From the NCBI GenBank assembly GCA_964399635.1, contig CAYNRU010000004.1, positions 1-64,000 on the forward strand: 64,000 nucleotides of DNA, in the 5' to 3' direction. Made by a program: the position numbers and the translations under genes. Of the stretch, positions 9,345 through 18,844 are shown piece by piece. A model generated the notes under the pieces. It was given only the letters and a program-made list of their open reading frames with translations, ran no database searches and had not been told where the DNA came from. This DNA is from UBA4615 sp964399635 (GTDB lineage Bacteria > Pseudomonadota > Gammaproteobacteria > Burkholderiales > Burkholderiaceae_E). How positions within the stretch are numbered: the first letter of the stretch is position 1; the number at the start of each line of letters is the position of its first letter.

Positions 9345-9702
9345 GACGGCTGCGCTCCGGCGCTGGCGTGTGGAGAGGATTAGTCGGCTGGCGCCCGCCG
9401 GGCCCGCGCACGGGGGCGGGCGGCGCCGGGGGCCGATCAGGCGAGGTCACCTGCGCCGAGCCCCCTATGGGTGCGTTCCGGGCACAACCCATAAGTATCG
9501 CACGCCCCGCGCCCCGTGCGCCATCGGGACGCGCCGCCGGGGCCCGGGCCGCCCCCCTGGAAGGTCGTCGTTGACATGGCGCAGGCGAGCGCCGGCGTGC
9601 AGATCGGCGCATCGCAGAACGACGCGGTGTAACTGAGCCCGGGCCGCTGGCTGCGGGTCCGGCCGGCACAGGCCCCCTGTCCCGCGGCCGATCCCGGCGG
9701 TC
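9345..9702. other. Gene-free stretch ahead of the efflux operon
   Basis: I see no protein-coding gene in this roughly 360-base stretch, which together with the regulatory site and leader to 9794 separates two divergent units. An 18-codon frame at 9576-9632 has no recognisable ribosome-binding site or homology. It presumably holds the TTG-started ABC-F gene's promoter. Confidence 0.4.
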
Positions 9703-9716
9703 TTGACCTCGATCAA
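9703..9716 (+). promoter_or_regulatory. FNR/Anr-type binding site upstream of the ABC efflux operon
   Basis: TTGACCTCGATCAA matches the FNR/Anr/Dnr consensus TTGAT-N4-ATCAA at 9 of 10 defined positions. It lies about 80 bases before the start of the ATPase gene (9795), a sensible place for an oxygen-responsive activator. Function is inferred from the match and position only. Confidence 0.5.
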
Positions 9717-9794
9717 TACGGCCCGCGCGCCGATTCGGACAATCCAGGCTGCCGCGCCCGTTCCGGTCCGCGGACCGCATCCGCCTGGATCCCG

Positions 9795-10541
<747 letters not shown>

Positions 10542-10548
10542 GGCGGCG

Positions 10549-12924
10549 ATGAAGGCGCTGGACCGCAAGCTGCTGCGTGATCTGCGGCTGATGTGGAGCC
10601 AGGCGCTGACGATCGCGCTGGTGGTGGCGAGCGGCATCGCCGGCTTCGTGACCACGCTGTCAGCGGTCGAGTCGCTGCAGGCAGCCCGGGACGACTTCTA
10701 CGCGCGGGCACGCTTTGCCGACGTCTTCGCCGACCTCAAGCGCGCCCCCACCGCCTATGCCGAGGTGCTGCGCGCGGTGCCCGGCGTGGCCGACGTGCAG
10801 ACCACGATCGAGCAGATCGTCCGCATCGAGATCGAGGGCGTCGCCGACCCGATCGTCGGGCGGCTGATCGGCCAGGACCTGCGGGTGCCGCAGCGCATGA
10901 ACCGCGTGGGCGTAAGCGCCGGGCGGGGGCTCGAGGACGGCGCGCAGGGCGTGCGCAGCGACGGCGCGATCGAGGCGCTGGTGTCGGCGGGATTCGCGCA
11001 GGCGCGCGGCCTGGCGCCCGGCGCGCGCGTGGGCGCCCTGATCAACGGCAAGCGGCGCACGCTGTCGATCGTCGGCATCGCGCTGTCGCCGGAGTACGTG
11101 TTCGCCGGGCTGGCCGGGATGCCGGACATGCGCGGCTTCGGCGTGTTCTGGATCGACCGCCGGGCGCTCGCGGCCGCCTACGACATGGAGGGCGCCTTCA
11201 ACCGGGTGTCGGTCAAGCTCGCGCCCGGCGCCCGCGAGGCGGCGGTGATCGCCGATCTGCAGCGCCGGCTCGCGCCCTACGGAGCCCGCGAGGTCTACGG
11301 GCGCGTCGACCAGCCCTCGCACGCGATGCTCGAGAACGAGTTCCGCGAGCAGCACGTGATCGGCACGCTGCTGCCGGCGATCTTCCTCGCGGTGGCCGCC
11401 TTCCTGCTGAACGTCGTGGTGTCGCGCCTCGTTGCCACGCAGCGCGAGCAGATCGCCGCGCTCAAGGCGCTCGGCTACCCGAACACCACGGTGGTCGCGC
11501 ACTACCTGAAGCTCGTGCTGGCGATCGTGGCGCTCGGATCGGTGCTGGGCATCGCGCTGGGCGACGTGCTCGGCGACTACTTCACCGCGCTCTACGCTGA
11601 GTTCTTCCAGTTCCCGGTGCTGGTCCACCGGCTGCCGGGCTGGCTGGTCGCGACCGGCGTCGGCGTGACGGTGCTCGCCACCGGCCTCGGCACGCTCGAC
11701 GCCATCTGGGCGACCGTGCGCCTGCCGCCGGCCGAGGCGATGCGCCCGCCGTCGCCCGGGCGCTACCGGCGCACGCTGGTCGAGCGCCTGGGCGTGACCG
11801 GGCTGGGTACTGCGCAGCGGATGATCCTGCGCAACATGGAGCGCCGGCCCTGGCGCACGGCGCTGTCGATCGGCGGGGTCGCCGCGGCGGTCGCGATCGT
11901 GGTGCTGGGCAACTTCTTTCGCGACGCGATCGAGACCATCACCGACTCGGCCTTCAACGTCGCGATGCGCAGCGACGTGGTGGTCTGGATGGCCGAGGCC
12001 ACCGACGACTCGACGCGCCACGCGATCGCCAGGCTGCCCGGGGTGACGCAGGTGGAGTCGGGGCGCGACGTGGCGGTGCGCTTCGTCAACGGCCACCTGT
12101 GGGAACGCGGCACGATCCAGGGGCAGGCGGCCCGGCCCGAGTTGCGCCGGATCGTCGACGTGGACGGCCGTGCGAGCCTGCCGCCGCAGGATGGCCTGAT
12201 GATGACGGACCGGCTCGCCGACAAGCTCGGGCTGCGGATCGGCGACACGGTGACCGTCGAGGTGCTCGAGGGGCGGCGCGCCACGCTGCGCCTGCCGCTG
12301 GCCGCGACCGTGCGCGAGATGATGGGGCTCAACGCCTACATGGAGCGCCGGGCACTGAACCGCATGCTCGACGAGGGCGACGTGTCGACCCAGTACGCGG
12401 TGTCGGTCGAGCGTGGCGCCGAGGACCGGCTGCTCGCCTCGCTCAAGACGGTGCCGCGCGTGGTCGGCGCGTTCAGCAAGGCGACGCTGATGCGCAACAT
12501 GCAGGAGGTCAGCGCCCGCAACATCCGGATCATGAGCACGGTGATGACGCTGTTCGCGAGCGTGATCGCCGTCGGCGTGGTCTACAACAACGCGCGCATC
12601 GCGCTGGCCGAGCGCACCTGGGAGCTGGCGAGCCTGCGGGTGCTGGGCATGACGCGCGGCGAGGTCTCGGCGCTGCTGCTGGGCGAGCAGGCGATCGGCA
12701 TCGCGGTCGCGCTGCCGGTCGGCATGGCGCTCGGCTGGGCACTCGTGCACGCGATCGCCGGAGCGCTGGCCTCCGACCAGTTCTTCTTTCCGGTGGTCAT
12801 CCGCGCGCGGACCTACGCCTGGGCCGCGCTGTGCGTGCTCGCGGCCGCGGCGGCGACCGCGCTGGTGGTCCGCCGCCGCATTGACCGGCTCGACATGGTG
12901 GCCGCGCTCAAGACCAGGGAGTGA
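10549..12924 (+). CDS. FtsX-like ABC permease, two fused permease modules
   Basis: This 791-residue permease begins KALDRKLLRDLRLMWSQALT, followed by one membrane helix (ALVVASGIAGFVTTL), a large periplasmic domain and three helices near residues 265-390. The pattern then repeats: a helix near residue 445, a second periplasmic domain, and three C-terminal helices. This duplicated FtsX arrangement is typical of single-chain permeases working with a LolD-like ATPase and a membrane fusion protein. Such systems use mechanotransmission to drive periplasmic substrates outward. The stop overlaps the GTG that could start the next gene. Confidence 0.88.
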   Translation: MKALDRKLLRDLRLMWSQALTIALVVASGIAGFVTTLSAVESLQAARDDFYARARFADVFADLKRAPTAYAEVLRAVPGVADVQTTIEQIVRIEIEGVADPIVGRLIGQDLRVPQRMNRVGVSAGRGLEDGAQGVRSDGAIEALVSAGFAQARGLAPGARVGALINGKRRTLSIVGIALSPEYVFAGLAGMPDMRGFGVFWIDRRALAAAYDMEGAFNRVSVKLAPGAREAAVIADLQRRLAPYGAREVYGRVDQPSHAMLENEFREQHVIGTLLPAIFLAVAAFLLNVVVSRLVATQREQIAALKALGYPNTTVVAHYLKLVLAIVALGSVLGIALGDVLGDYFTALYAEFFQFPVLVHRLPGWLVATGVGVTVLATGLGTLDAIWATVRLPPAEAMRPPSPGRYRRTLVERLGVTGLGTAQRMILRNMERRPWRTALSIGGVAAAVAIVVLGNFFRDAIETITDSAFNVAMRSDVVVWMAEATDDSTRHAIARLPGVTQVESGRDVAVRFVNGHLWERGTIQGQAARPELRRIVDVDGRASLPPQDGLMMTDRLADKLGLRIGDTVTVEVLEGRRATLRLPLAATVREMMGLNAYMERRALNRMLDEGDVSTQYAVSVERGAEDRLLASLKTVPRVVGAFSKATLMRNMQEVSARNIRIMSTVMTLFASVIAVGVVYNNARIALAERTWELASLRVLGMTRGEVSALLLGEQAIGIAVALPVGMALGWALVHAIAGALASDQFFFPVVIRARTYAWAALCVLAAAAATALVVRRRIDRLDMVAALKTRE

Positions 12925-12926
12925 GC

Positions 12927-14141
12927 ATGCATCGCAGGACACTGCTGTACCTCGCGGGGGTGGCCACGGTCGTCGCGGCGCTGCTCGCATGGGCGTTCGC
13001 GCCCCGTCCGGTCGAGGTGGAGATGGGGGTGGCGACACGGGGCCGCTTCGAGGCGACCGTCGACGAGGACGGGCGCACGCGGCTGCGGGACCGCTTCGTC
13101 GTGTCGGCGCCGCTGGCGGGCCGGCTGTCGCGGATCACGCTGCGGGCCGGCGACGCCGTCGAGGCGGACGCCCCGATCGCGACGCTCACGCCGGCGCTCG
13201 CGCCGATGCTCGACGAGCGCACGCTGCGCGAGCAGCAGGCGCGGGTCGAGGTGACCGACGCCAACGTGATGCGGGCGTCCGCGCGCATCGAGCGCTCCAA
13301 GGTCGCGCTCGAGCTCGCACGCGCCGAGCTGCGGCGCACCGAGCAGCTGGCCGGGCGAGGCTTCGTGTCGGGCACCAAGCTCGAGGGCGACCGGCTCGGC
13401 GTGGTCGCCGCGCAGCGCGAGCTCGACGCGTCGGTCGCCGAGCATCACGCGGCCGGCCACGAGCTGGAGCAGGCGCGCGCGGCGCTGCTCGCGGTCCGCC
13501 AGGCGGGCGCGGGCGGTGCGCGCGGTTTCACCGTGCGCGCGCCGGTCGCGGGTCGCGTGCTGCGCGTCGTGCAGGCGAGCGAGGGGTCGGTGGCGCTCGG
13601 CGCACCGCTGCTCGAGATCGGCGACGTGCGCAGGCTCGAGATCGTGGCCGAGCTGCTGACCACCGACGCGCTGCGCACGCGGCCGGGCGACCGCGTGCTG
13701 ATCGAGCGCTGGGGCGGGCCGACCACGCTCGAGGGACGCGTGCGCCAGGTGGAGCCGGCCGCCTTCACCAAGGTGTCGGCGCTCGGCGTGGAGGAGCAGC
13801 GGGTCAACCTGCTGGTGGACATCGCCAGCCCGTCCGAGCAGTGGCAGGCGCTGGGCGACGGGTTCAGGGTGAGCCTGCGGATCGTCGTCATCGCCGCGGA
13901 CGATGCGCTCGGCGTGCCGGTGAGCGCGGTGTTTCCCCGGCCGGGCGACGACGGCGGCCCGTCGCGCATGGCGGTGTTCACGGTCGCCGACGGACGGGCG
14001 CGCACGACGCCGGTGGAGGTGGGCGCGCGCAACGGCACCCACGCCTGGATCAAGGGCGGCCTCGAGCCGGGTGCCCCGGTGATCGTGTATCCGCCCGCCG
14101 CCGTGCGCGACGGCGTCCGGGTGAAGGCGCGCGGCGCCTGA
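12927..14141 (+). CDS. HlyD/MacA-type periplasmic adaptor (membrane fusion protein)
   Basis: This 404-residue protein has one N-terminal membrane helix (LLYLAGVATVVAALLAWAF), then a lipoyl-like half (FVVSAPLAGRLSRITLRAGD). A coiled-coil hairpin lies near residues 90-190, followed by a second lipoyl half (FTVRAPVAGRVLRVVQASEG) and a beta-barrel. It would bridge the inner-membrane permease to an outer-membrane channel; no TolC-type gene is in the window. ATG at 12927 is chosen. A GTG at 12921, which overlaps the permease stop, would add two residues and also allow translational coupling. Confidence 0.88.
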   Translation: MHRRTLLYLAGVATVVAALLAWAFAPRPVEVEMGVATRGRFEATVDEDGRTRLRDRFVVSAPLAGRLSRITLRAGDAVEADAPIATLTPALAPMLDERTLREQQARVEVTDANVMRASARIERSKVALELARAELRRTEQLAGRGFVSGTKLEGDRLGVVAAQRELDASVAEHHAAGHELEQARAALLAVRQAGAGGARGFTVRAPVAGRVLRVVQASEGSVALGAPLLEIGDVRRLEIVAELLTTDALRTRPGDRVLIERWGGPTTLEGRVRQVEPAAFTKVSALGVEEQRVNLLVDIASPSEQWQALGDGFRVSLRIVVIAADDALGVPVSAVFPRPGDDGGPSRMAVFTVADGRARTTPVEVGARNGTHAWIKGGLEPGAPVIVYPPAAVRDGVRVKARGA

Positions 14142-14152
14142 GGCGCGCCGGC

Positions 14153-16507
14153 TCAGCCGTCGCGCCGCCGCTGCGGCTCCTCGACGAACGCCGGTGGCTC
14201 GAAGGCCCGGTGCGCGGGCGCCTCGCCCGCGTGACGCTCGACCTGAACCAGGCAGGTCTGCGCCGCGCAGCCCTGCGACAGCGACGATGCGCCGACGTCG
14301 CGCGTCAGCGTGTTGGGGTTGCCGTGGCGATCGGGCTGCGAGGCGTCACCGGCCGACACCGGGTCCCACCAGGCGCCGGTCGACAGGCGCACGACACCCG
14401 GCAGCAGCCCGGGATCGAGGCGGGCGCCCGCCAGGCAGGCGCCGCGGTCGTTGAAGACCCGCAGCAGGTCGCCGTCGGCGATGCCCCGCGCGGCGGCGTC
14501 CTGCGGATGGATCGCGAGCGGCTCGCGGCCCGCGACCTTGTTGGCGAGGCTGTACGCCGAGTGGTCGAGCTGGCTGTGCAGCTTGGTGTGCGGCTGGTCG
14601 GACAGCAGGTGCAGCGGATGGCGCGCGGCGAGCGGGCTGCCGAGCCACTCGGCCGGCTCGAACCAGGCGGGATGGCCCGGGCAGTCCGCGTAGTCGAACG
14701 AGGCGATCCGCTCGCAGTACAGCTCGATGCGCCCGCTCGCCGTGGCGAGCGGATGACCTTCGGGGTCGGCGCGGAACTCGCCGAACGCGATCACCGGCTG
14801 CTCGTTGCGCGGCAGGCGCACGCCGCCCGCCGCCCAGAACGCATCGAAGGACGGCAGCTCGACGCCCGCGTCGGCCATCCTGCGTGCCGATCCGGCGTAC
14901 AGGTGCTCGAGCCAGGCGCGCGCGTCGCGGCCTTCGGTGAAGGCCTCGGCGCGCCCGAGCCGCGCGGCGAGAGCGGCGAAGATCGCGAAGTCGTCGCGGG
15001 CCTCGCCCGGCGGCTCGGCGCAGCGGCGCATCGCCACCATCAGCGCGTCCCGCGTGCCCGATCCGATGTCGTCGCGCTCGAGCATGCAGGTGGCCGGCAG
15101 CACGATGTCGGCCATCTTCGCGTGGGCGTTCCAGAACTGCTCGTGGACGATGACGGTCTCGGGCCGGCGCCATGCGCGGGCCAGACGGTGCAGGTCCTGG
15201 TGGTGGTGGAAGGGGTTGCCCCCCGCCCAGTAGACCAGCCGGATGTCCGGATAGCGGCGGCGCGCCCCGTTGTAGTCGAAGGGCTCGCCGGGGCCCAGCA
15301 GCATGTCGGCGATCCGGGCCACGGGGATGAAGTCCTCGACCGCGTTGCGGCCCTGCGCCAGCGTGGGCCCGGGCAGCGCACGGTGCGGGCTGCCCATGGT
15401 GTTGGCCGGCCCGTAGCCGAGCGCGAAGCCGCCTCCCGGCAACCCCACCTGGCCGAGCACGCAGCCCAGCCCGATCGCGGCCCAGAAGGGCTGCTCGCCG
15501 TGGTCGGCACGCTGCAGGGCCCACGCGACGTTGACGATGCTGCGCGTGGCCGCCATCTGGGCGGCGAGCGCGCGCAGTCGCCCGGCCGGCACGCCTGCGA
15601 TCGGGGCCGCCCAGTCGGCGTCCTTGGGAACGCCGTCGGTCGCCCCGGTCAGGTAGGCCTCCCAGCGCTCGAAGCCGACGCACCAGCGAGCGAGGAAGGC
15701 ACGGTCGTGGCGGCCCGCGCGGACGGTCTCGCAGGCCAGCGCCAGCATCACCGCGGTGTCTGTGCCCGGACGGATCGGGATCCACTCGAGCGCCGATGCG
15801 GGCACGTCGAGGTCGGCGCGCACCGGACTGAAGTTGACGAACCGGCAGCCGGCCGCGGCCATCGCCGCGAGGCCGCCGGGCAGGCCGTGCTCGGAGGCGC
15901 CGCCCGCGCCCACCTGCGCGTTCTTGGCGGGCGCGCCGCCGAAGGACACGAACAGGCGCGTGTGCGCGGCGAGCGTGTGCCAGTCGTGCTGGTTGGCGAG
16001 CATGTACTCCATCGGGGCCACCACGTGCGGCAGCAGCACCCGGCCCGCGCCGAGGCTGTAGCTGTCGGTGTGACGCACATAGCCGCCGAGCGCGTTGAGG
16101 AAGCGGTGCACCTGGCTCTGCGCGTGATGGAAGCGCCCGGCGCTCGACCAGCCGTAAGACCCGCCGAAGATCGACGCGTTGCCGTGGGCGTCGATCACGC
16201 GGCGCAACGCGCCCGCGACCAGCGCCTCGGCGCGCTCCCAGGACACCTCGACGAAGGGCTCGCGACCGCGCCCCGCGCCGCGCGCCGGGTCGCCGGCGTC
16301 GCGCTCGAGCCAGCCTGCCCGCACCGCCGGGCGCGTCACGCGCAGCGGCGACCGGTAGGCCTCCCACATCGACAGTCCGATGGGCGAGGGCGACGGGTCG
16401 TCCCGCCATGGTGCGAGCCCGGTCGCATGACCGTCGCGGCGCACGACCTCGTAGGCGCCCCAGTGGGCCGAGGTCAGTTCGATGCCCAGCGGCGTGGCTC
16501 GGGCCAT
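14153..16507 (-). CDS. Molybdopterin oxidoreductase of the DMSO/biotin-sulfoxide reductase group
   Basis: This 784-residue protein of the DMSO reductase family lacks the N-terminal Cys motif for a [4Fe-4S] cluster and any Tat signal, as in cytoplasmic BisC-type sulfoxide reductases. Supporting motifs are ASIFGGSYGWSSAGRFHH, the HTDSYSLGAGR segment that should carry the Mo-ligating serine, and C-terminal cofactor-binding parts such as HLLSDQPHTKLHSQLD and GAWWDPVSAG. The group reduces biotin, methionine or other S- or N-oxides; the substrate here is unknown. It is divergent from the IclR regulator with a 120-base shared promoter region, so it is a likely IclR target. The start ATG at 16507 gives MARATPLGIELTSAHWGAYE. 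Confidence 0.88.
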   Translation of the reverse strand: MARATPLGIELTSAHWGAYEVVRRDGHATGLAPWRDDPSPSPIGLSMWEAYRSPLRVTRPAVRAGWLERDAGDPARGAGRGREPFVEVSWERAEALVAGALRRVIDAHGNASIFGGSYGWSSAGRFHHAQSQVHRFLNALGGYVRHTDSYSLGAGRVLLPHVVAPMEYMLANQHDWHTLAAHTRLFVSFGGAPAKNAQVGAGGASEHGLPGGLAAMAAAGCRFVNFSPVRADLDVPASALEWIPIRPGTDTAVMLALACETVRAGRHDRAFLARWCVGFERWEAYLTGATDGVPKDADWAAPIAGVPAGRLRALAAQMAATRSIVNVAWALQRADHGEQPFWAAIGLGCVLGQVGLPGGGFALGYGPANTMGSPHRALPGPTLAQGRNAVEDFIPVARIADMLLGPGEPFDYNGARRRYPDIRLVYWAGGNPFHHHQDLHRLARAWRRPETVIVHEQFWNAHAKMADIVLPATCMLERDDIGSGTRDALMVAMRRCAEPPGEARDDFAIFAALAARLGRAEAFTEGRDARAWLEHLYAGSARRMADAGVELPSFDAFWAAGGVRLPRNEQPVIAFGEFRADPEGHPLATASGRIELYCERIASFDYADCPGHPAWFEPAEWLGSPLAARHPLHLLSDQPHTKLHSQLDHSAYSLANKVAGREPLAIHPQDAAARGIADGDLLRVFNDRGACLAGARLDPGLLPGVVRLSTGAWWDPVSAGDASQPDRHGNPNTLTRDVGASSLSQGCAAQTCLVQVERHAGEAPAHRAFEPPAFVEEPQRRRDG

Positions 16508-16568
16508 GCTGTCTCTTCGGTTGACCGATCCGTGCGATGCTATCAATATTCCAGCACACAGACCCCAT

Positions 16569-16585
16569 GTTCCATTATTTGGAAC
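16569..16585. promoter_or_regulatory. IclR-type palindromic operator
   Basis: GTTCCA-TTATT-TGGAAC is a perfect 6-base inverted repeat in an AT-rich pocket between the divergent molybdoenzyme and iclR genes. It lies 42 bases before the iclR start codon. IclR-family regulators typically bind such GGAA/TTCC palindromes, so this is the likely operator for both directions (inference). Confidence 0.6.
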
Positions 16586-16627
16586 CCCGCCGCTCGGCAT
16601 GACCGGCCCCTCGCAACTGCCTCGCCG

Positions 16628-17428
16628 ATGAACAACACGCTGGTCAAGGGAATCGGACTGCTCGAGGTGCTGGCCCGCGCCGATCGGGCCATGGGCGTCA
16701 CCGAACTCGCGACCTCCCTGGGCATCGGCAAGAGCAACGCGCACCGCCTGCTGCAGGCGCTGGTCGAGCTCGGCTACGTCCGGCGCGAGGGCACCGAGGG
16801 CACCTACGCGGCGACCATCCGGCTCTGGGAGCTGGGCTCGGCGGTACTGGGCAAGCTCGACCTGAACCGTGCCGCGCAGCCGTGGATGGAGTGGCTGCTC
16901 GACCGCACCCGCGAGACGGTCCACCTGTCGGTGCTCGATGGCGACGAGGTGGTCTACGTGCACAAGCTCGACAGCCCCGAGCCGATCCGCGCGTACACCT
17001 CCATCGGCGGCCGGGCACCCGCGCACTGCGTGGCCACCGGCAAGGCGATGCTCGCCTGGGCCGGCGAGCCCGCGCTCGCCGCGCTCTCGACGCGGCTGCG
17101 CGCGCATTCCCCGCGCACCATCACCGCGTCGGCCGACTTTCTGCGCGAGCTCGAGCGGATCCGACTGAACGGCTACGCCGTCAACCGCGGCGAGTGGCGC
17201 GAGAGCGTGGGCGGGCTCGCCGCACCCGTGCTCGGGCCCGCGGGTGCGGTGATCGCAGCGGTCGGCATCTCAGGCCCGATCGACCGGCTGCGCCCGGCCA
17301 CCGTCAAGGCGCTGGCCGGCGACGTGATGCGCGCGGCCGACGGCATGCGCGCGGCGCTCGCGGGCGACACACCTCCGCCCGGGACCGCGCATGCCGCGCC
17401 GCCGGACCGCGCACGGCAAGCCGCCTGA
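16628..17428 (+). CDS. IclR family transcriptional regulator
   Basis: This 266-residue protein has an N-terminal winged helix: VKGIGLLEVLARADRAMGVT, then ELATSLGIGKSNAHRLLQAL. The effector-binding domain contains VYVHKLDSPEPIRAYTSIGG, HCVATGKAMLAW and GYAVNRGEWRESVGGLAAPV. Such proteins bind small aromatic or aliphatic acids and control adjacent catabolic genes. It is divergent from the molybdoenzyme and precedes, on the same strand, a CoA transferase, thiol dioxygenase and other catabolic genes. The GTTCCA palindrome upstream suggests autoregulation. The C-terminal 20 residues are proline/alanine-rich and outside the family core. Confidence 0.9.
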   Translation: MNNTLVKGIGLLEVLARADRAMGVTELATSLGIGKSNAHRLLQALVELGYVRREGTEGTYAATIRLWELGSAVLGKLDLNRAAQPWMEWLLDRTRETVHLSVLDGDEVVYVHKLDSPEPIRAYTSIGGRAPAHCVATGKAMLAWAGEPALAALSTRLRAHSPRTITASADFLRELERIRLNGYAVNRGEWRESVGGLAAPVLGPAGAVIAAVGISGPIDRLRPATVKALAGDVMRAADGMRAALAGDTPPPGTAHAAPPDRARQAA

Positions 17429-17487
17429 CGCGATCCGCCCACGCGCCCAGCGAGCCCGCCATCCCGTCAGCGTCCAGGCCGACCCCA

Positions 17488-17687
17488 ATGCCCCTCGCCA
17501 CCGCCTCGCCCCACGCCCGCCTGCGTCCCGCCCGTCGCCGACTGGTGCTCGGCGCCGCGAGCGCCTGCTGCGCGCCAGCGTCGTGTCGCTGTGGACCCCG
17601 CCCGACGAGTACCGGCGTGCGCTCGATGCGTCGCGCGCCTACTACGCCGAGCTGCTGCGCTCGATCGGCATGAAGCAGGAAGGCTGA
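17488..17687 (+). pseudogene. Relic of a secreted solute-receptor gene with its middle deleted
   Basis: From ATG at 17488 the frame reads a signal-peptide-like start (RPARRRLVLGAASA). In another frame, immediately after, about 35 residues read SLWTPPDEYRRALDASRAYY and then AELLRSIGMKQEG, ending at a TGA that overlaps the start codon of the CoA transferase. The tail resembles the C-terminus of Bug/TctC-type receptors. The simplest reading is a receptor gene that kept its first and last codons but lost roughly 250 codons between. The assignment is tentative because both pieces are short. Confidence 0.4.
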
Positions 17688-18844
17688 TGACATTCCAATC
17701 ACTGCGCCCGCTCGACGGCGTGCGCGTCGTCGAGTTCTGCCAGGTCGCCGCCGGCCCGTTCTGCGGGATGCTGCTCGCCGACTTCGGCGCCGAGGTGACC
17801 AAGGTCGAGCCGCCCGAGGGCGACGCGATGCGCCAGTGGCCGCCGATCACCGACGGCTTCAGCGAGAACTTCGCGTCCATCAACCGCGGCAAGCGCTCGG
17901 TGGCGCTCGACCTCAAGGACCCGGCCGCGCGCGACCTCGCGCGCGAGCTGGTGCTCGAGGCCGACGTGCTGATCGAGAACAGCCGGCCCGGCGTGATGCA
18001 GCGCCTGGGCCTGGGCTGGGACTGGTTCGCGCAGCGCAAGCCCTCGCTGGTGTACTGCTCGATCTCGGCCTTCGGGCAGGACGGCCCGCGTGGCCCCGAG
18101 GGCGGCTTCGACCTGACCATCCAGGCGGCCGCCGGCGTGATGAGCGTGACCGGCGAGCCCGATGGCGCGCCGGTGAAGTCGGGCGTGCCGCTGGTCGACT
18201 TCGCGGCCGGGCTGTACGCCGCCTACGCGATCGCAGCGCTGATCGCGCGGGTGCGCGGCGGCGGCCCGGGCGGGCGCATCGACGTGCCGATGTTCGCGAC
18301 CACCATCGCGATCTCGGCGCTGCAGACGAGCGAGTACTTCGGCACCGGGCGCAACCCGCGCAAGCTCGGCTCGGCGCATCCGCGCAACGCGCCCTACCAG
18401 GCCTACCGCGCGAGCGACGGCTGGTTCGCGATCGCGGCGGGCAACAACAAGCTGTGGCAGCAGGTGTGCGCCATCGCGGGCACGCCGGAGCTGCTGGCCG
18501 ACCCGCGCTTCGGCACGCCGACGCAGCGCGCCGCCAACCAGGCGGCGCTGCGCGACCTGCTCGAGGCGCGCTTCGCGCAGGACACCACGTCCGCGTGGCT
18601 CGGGCGCTTCGCGCCGGCCGGCGTGCCGTGCGCGCCCATCAACGGCTACGCCGAGGCGCTCGCCGATCCGCAGGCCGTGCACCTGGGCCTGGTGCGCCCG
18701 ATGACCCTGCCCAACGGCACGGCCACCCGCACCGTCGGCTGCCCCCTGCGGCTCGACGGCGCAGTGCTGCCGGTCGACACCCGCCCACCCGCGCTGGGCG
18801 AGCACACCGCGCAGGTGCTCGCGCGCCGCGCACCCGCCGCATGA
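17687..18844 (+). CDS. Type III (CaiB/BaiF) CoA transferase
   Basis: This 385-residue protein begins LRPLDGVRVVEFCQVAAGPF and contains LADFGAEVTKVEPPEGD, NRGKRSVALDLKDPAARDLA and GVPLVDFAAGLYAAYAI. The last carries the catalytic aspartate of the family. Such enzymes move CoA between two carboxylic acids, usually to activate a substrate for degradation. ATG at 17687 overlaps the stop of the upstream relic (TGATG) and the 3' end overlaps the thiol dioxygenase start by 4 bases, so it is part of a coupled operon. Acceptor and donor are unknown; the usual donor in catabolic operons is succinyl-CoA. Confidence 0.9.
   Translation: MTFQSLRPLDGVRVVEFCQVAAGPFCGMLLADFGAEVTKVEPPEGDAMRQWPPITDGFSENFASINRGKRSVALDLKDPAARDLARELVLEADVLIENSRPGVMQRLGLGWDWFAQRKPSLVYCSISAFGQDGPRGPEGGFDLTIQAAAGVMSVTGEPDGAPVKSGVPLVDFAAGLYAAYAIAALIARVRGGGPGGRIDVPMFATTIAISALQTSEYFGTGRNPRKLGSAHPRNAPYQAYRASDGWFAIAAGNNKLWQQVCAIAGTPELLADPRFGTPTQRAANQAALRDLLEARFAQDTTSAWLGRFAPAGVPCAPINGYAEALADPQAVHLGLVRPMTLPNGTATRTVGCPLRLDGAVLPVDTRPPALGEHTAQVLARRAPAA

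Noticed and set aside
9576..9632. Eighteen-codon open frame upstream of the efflux operon
   Set aside because: No ribosome-binding site or recognisable product; within chance expectation for this composition.
12881..17428. Open frame of about 1500 codons joined to the IclR regulator
   Set aside because: Only its last 266 codons are the IclR protein; the rest runs through the adaptor gene in another frame and against the molybdoenzyme gene.
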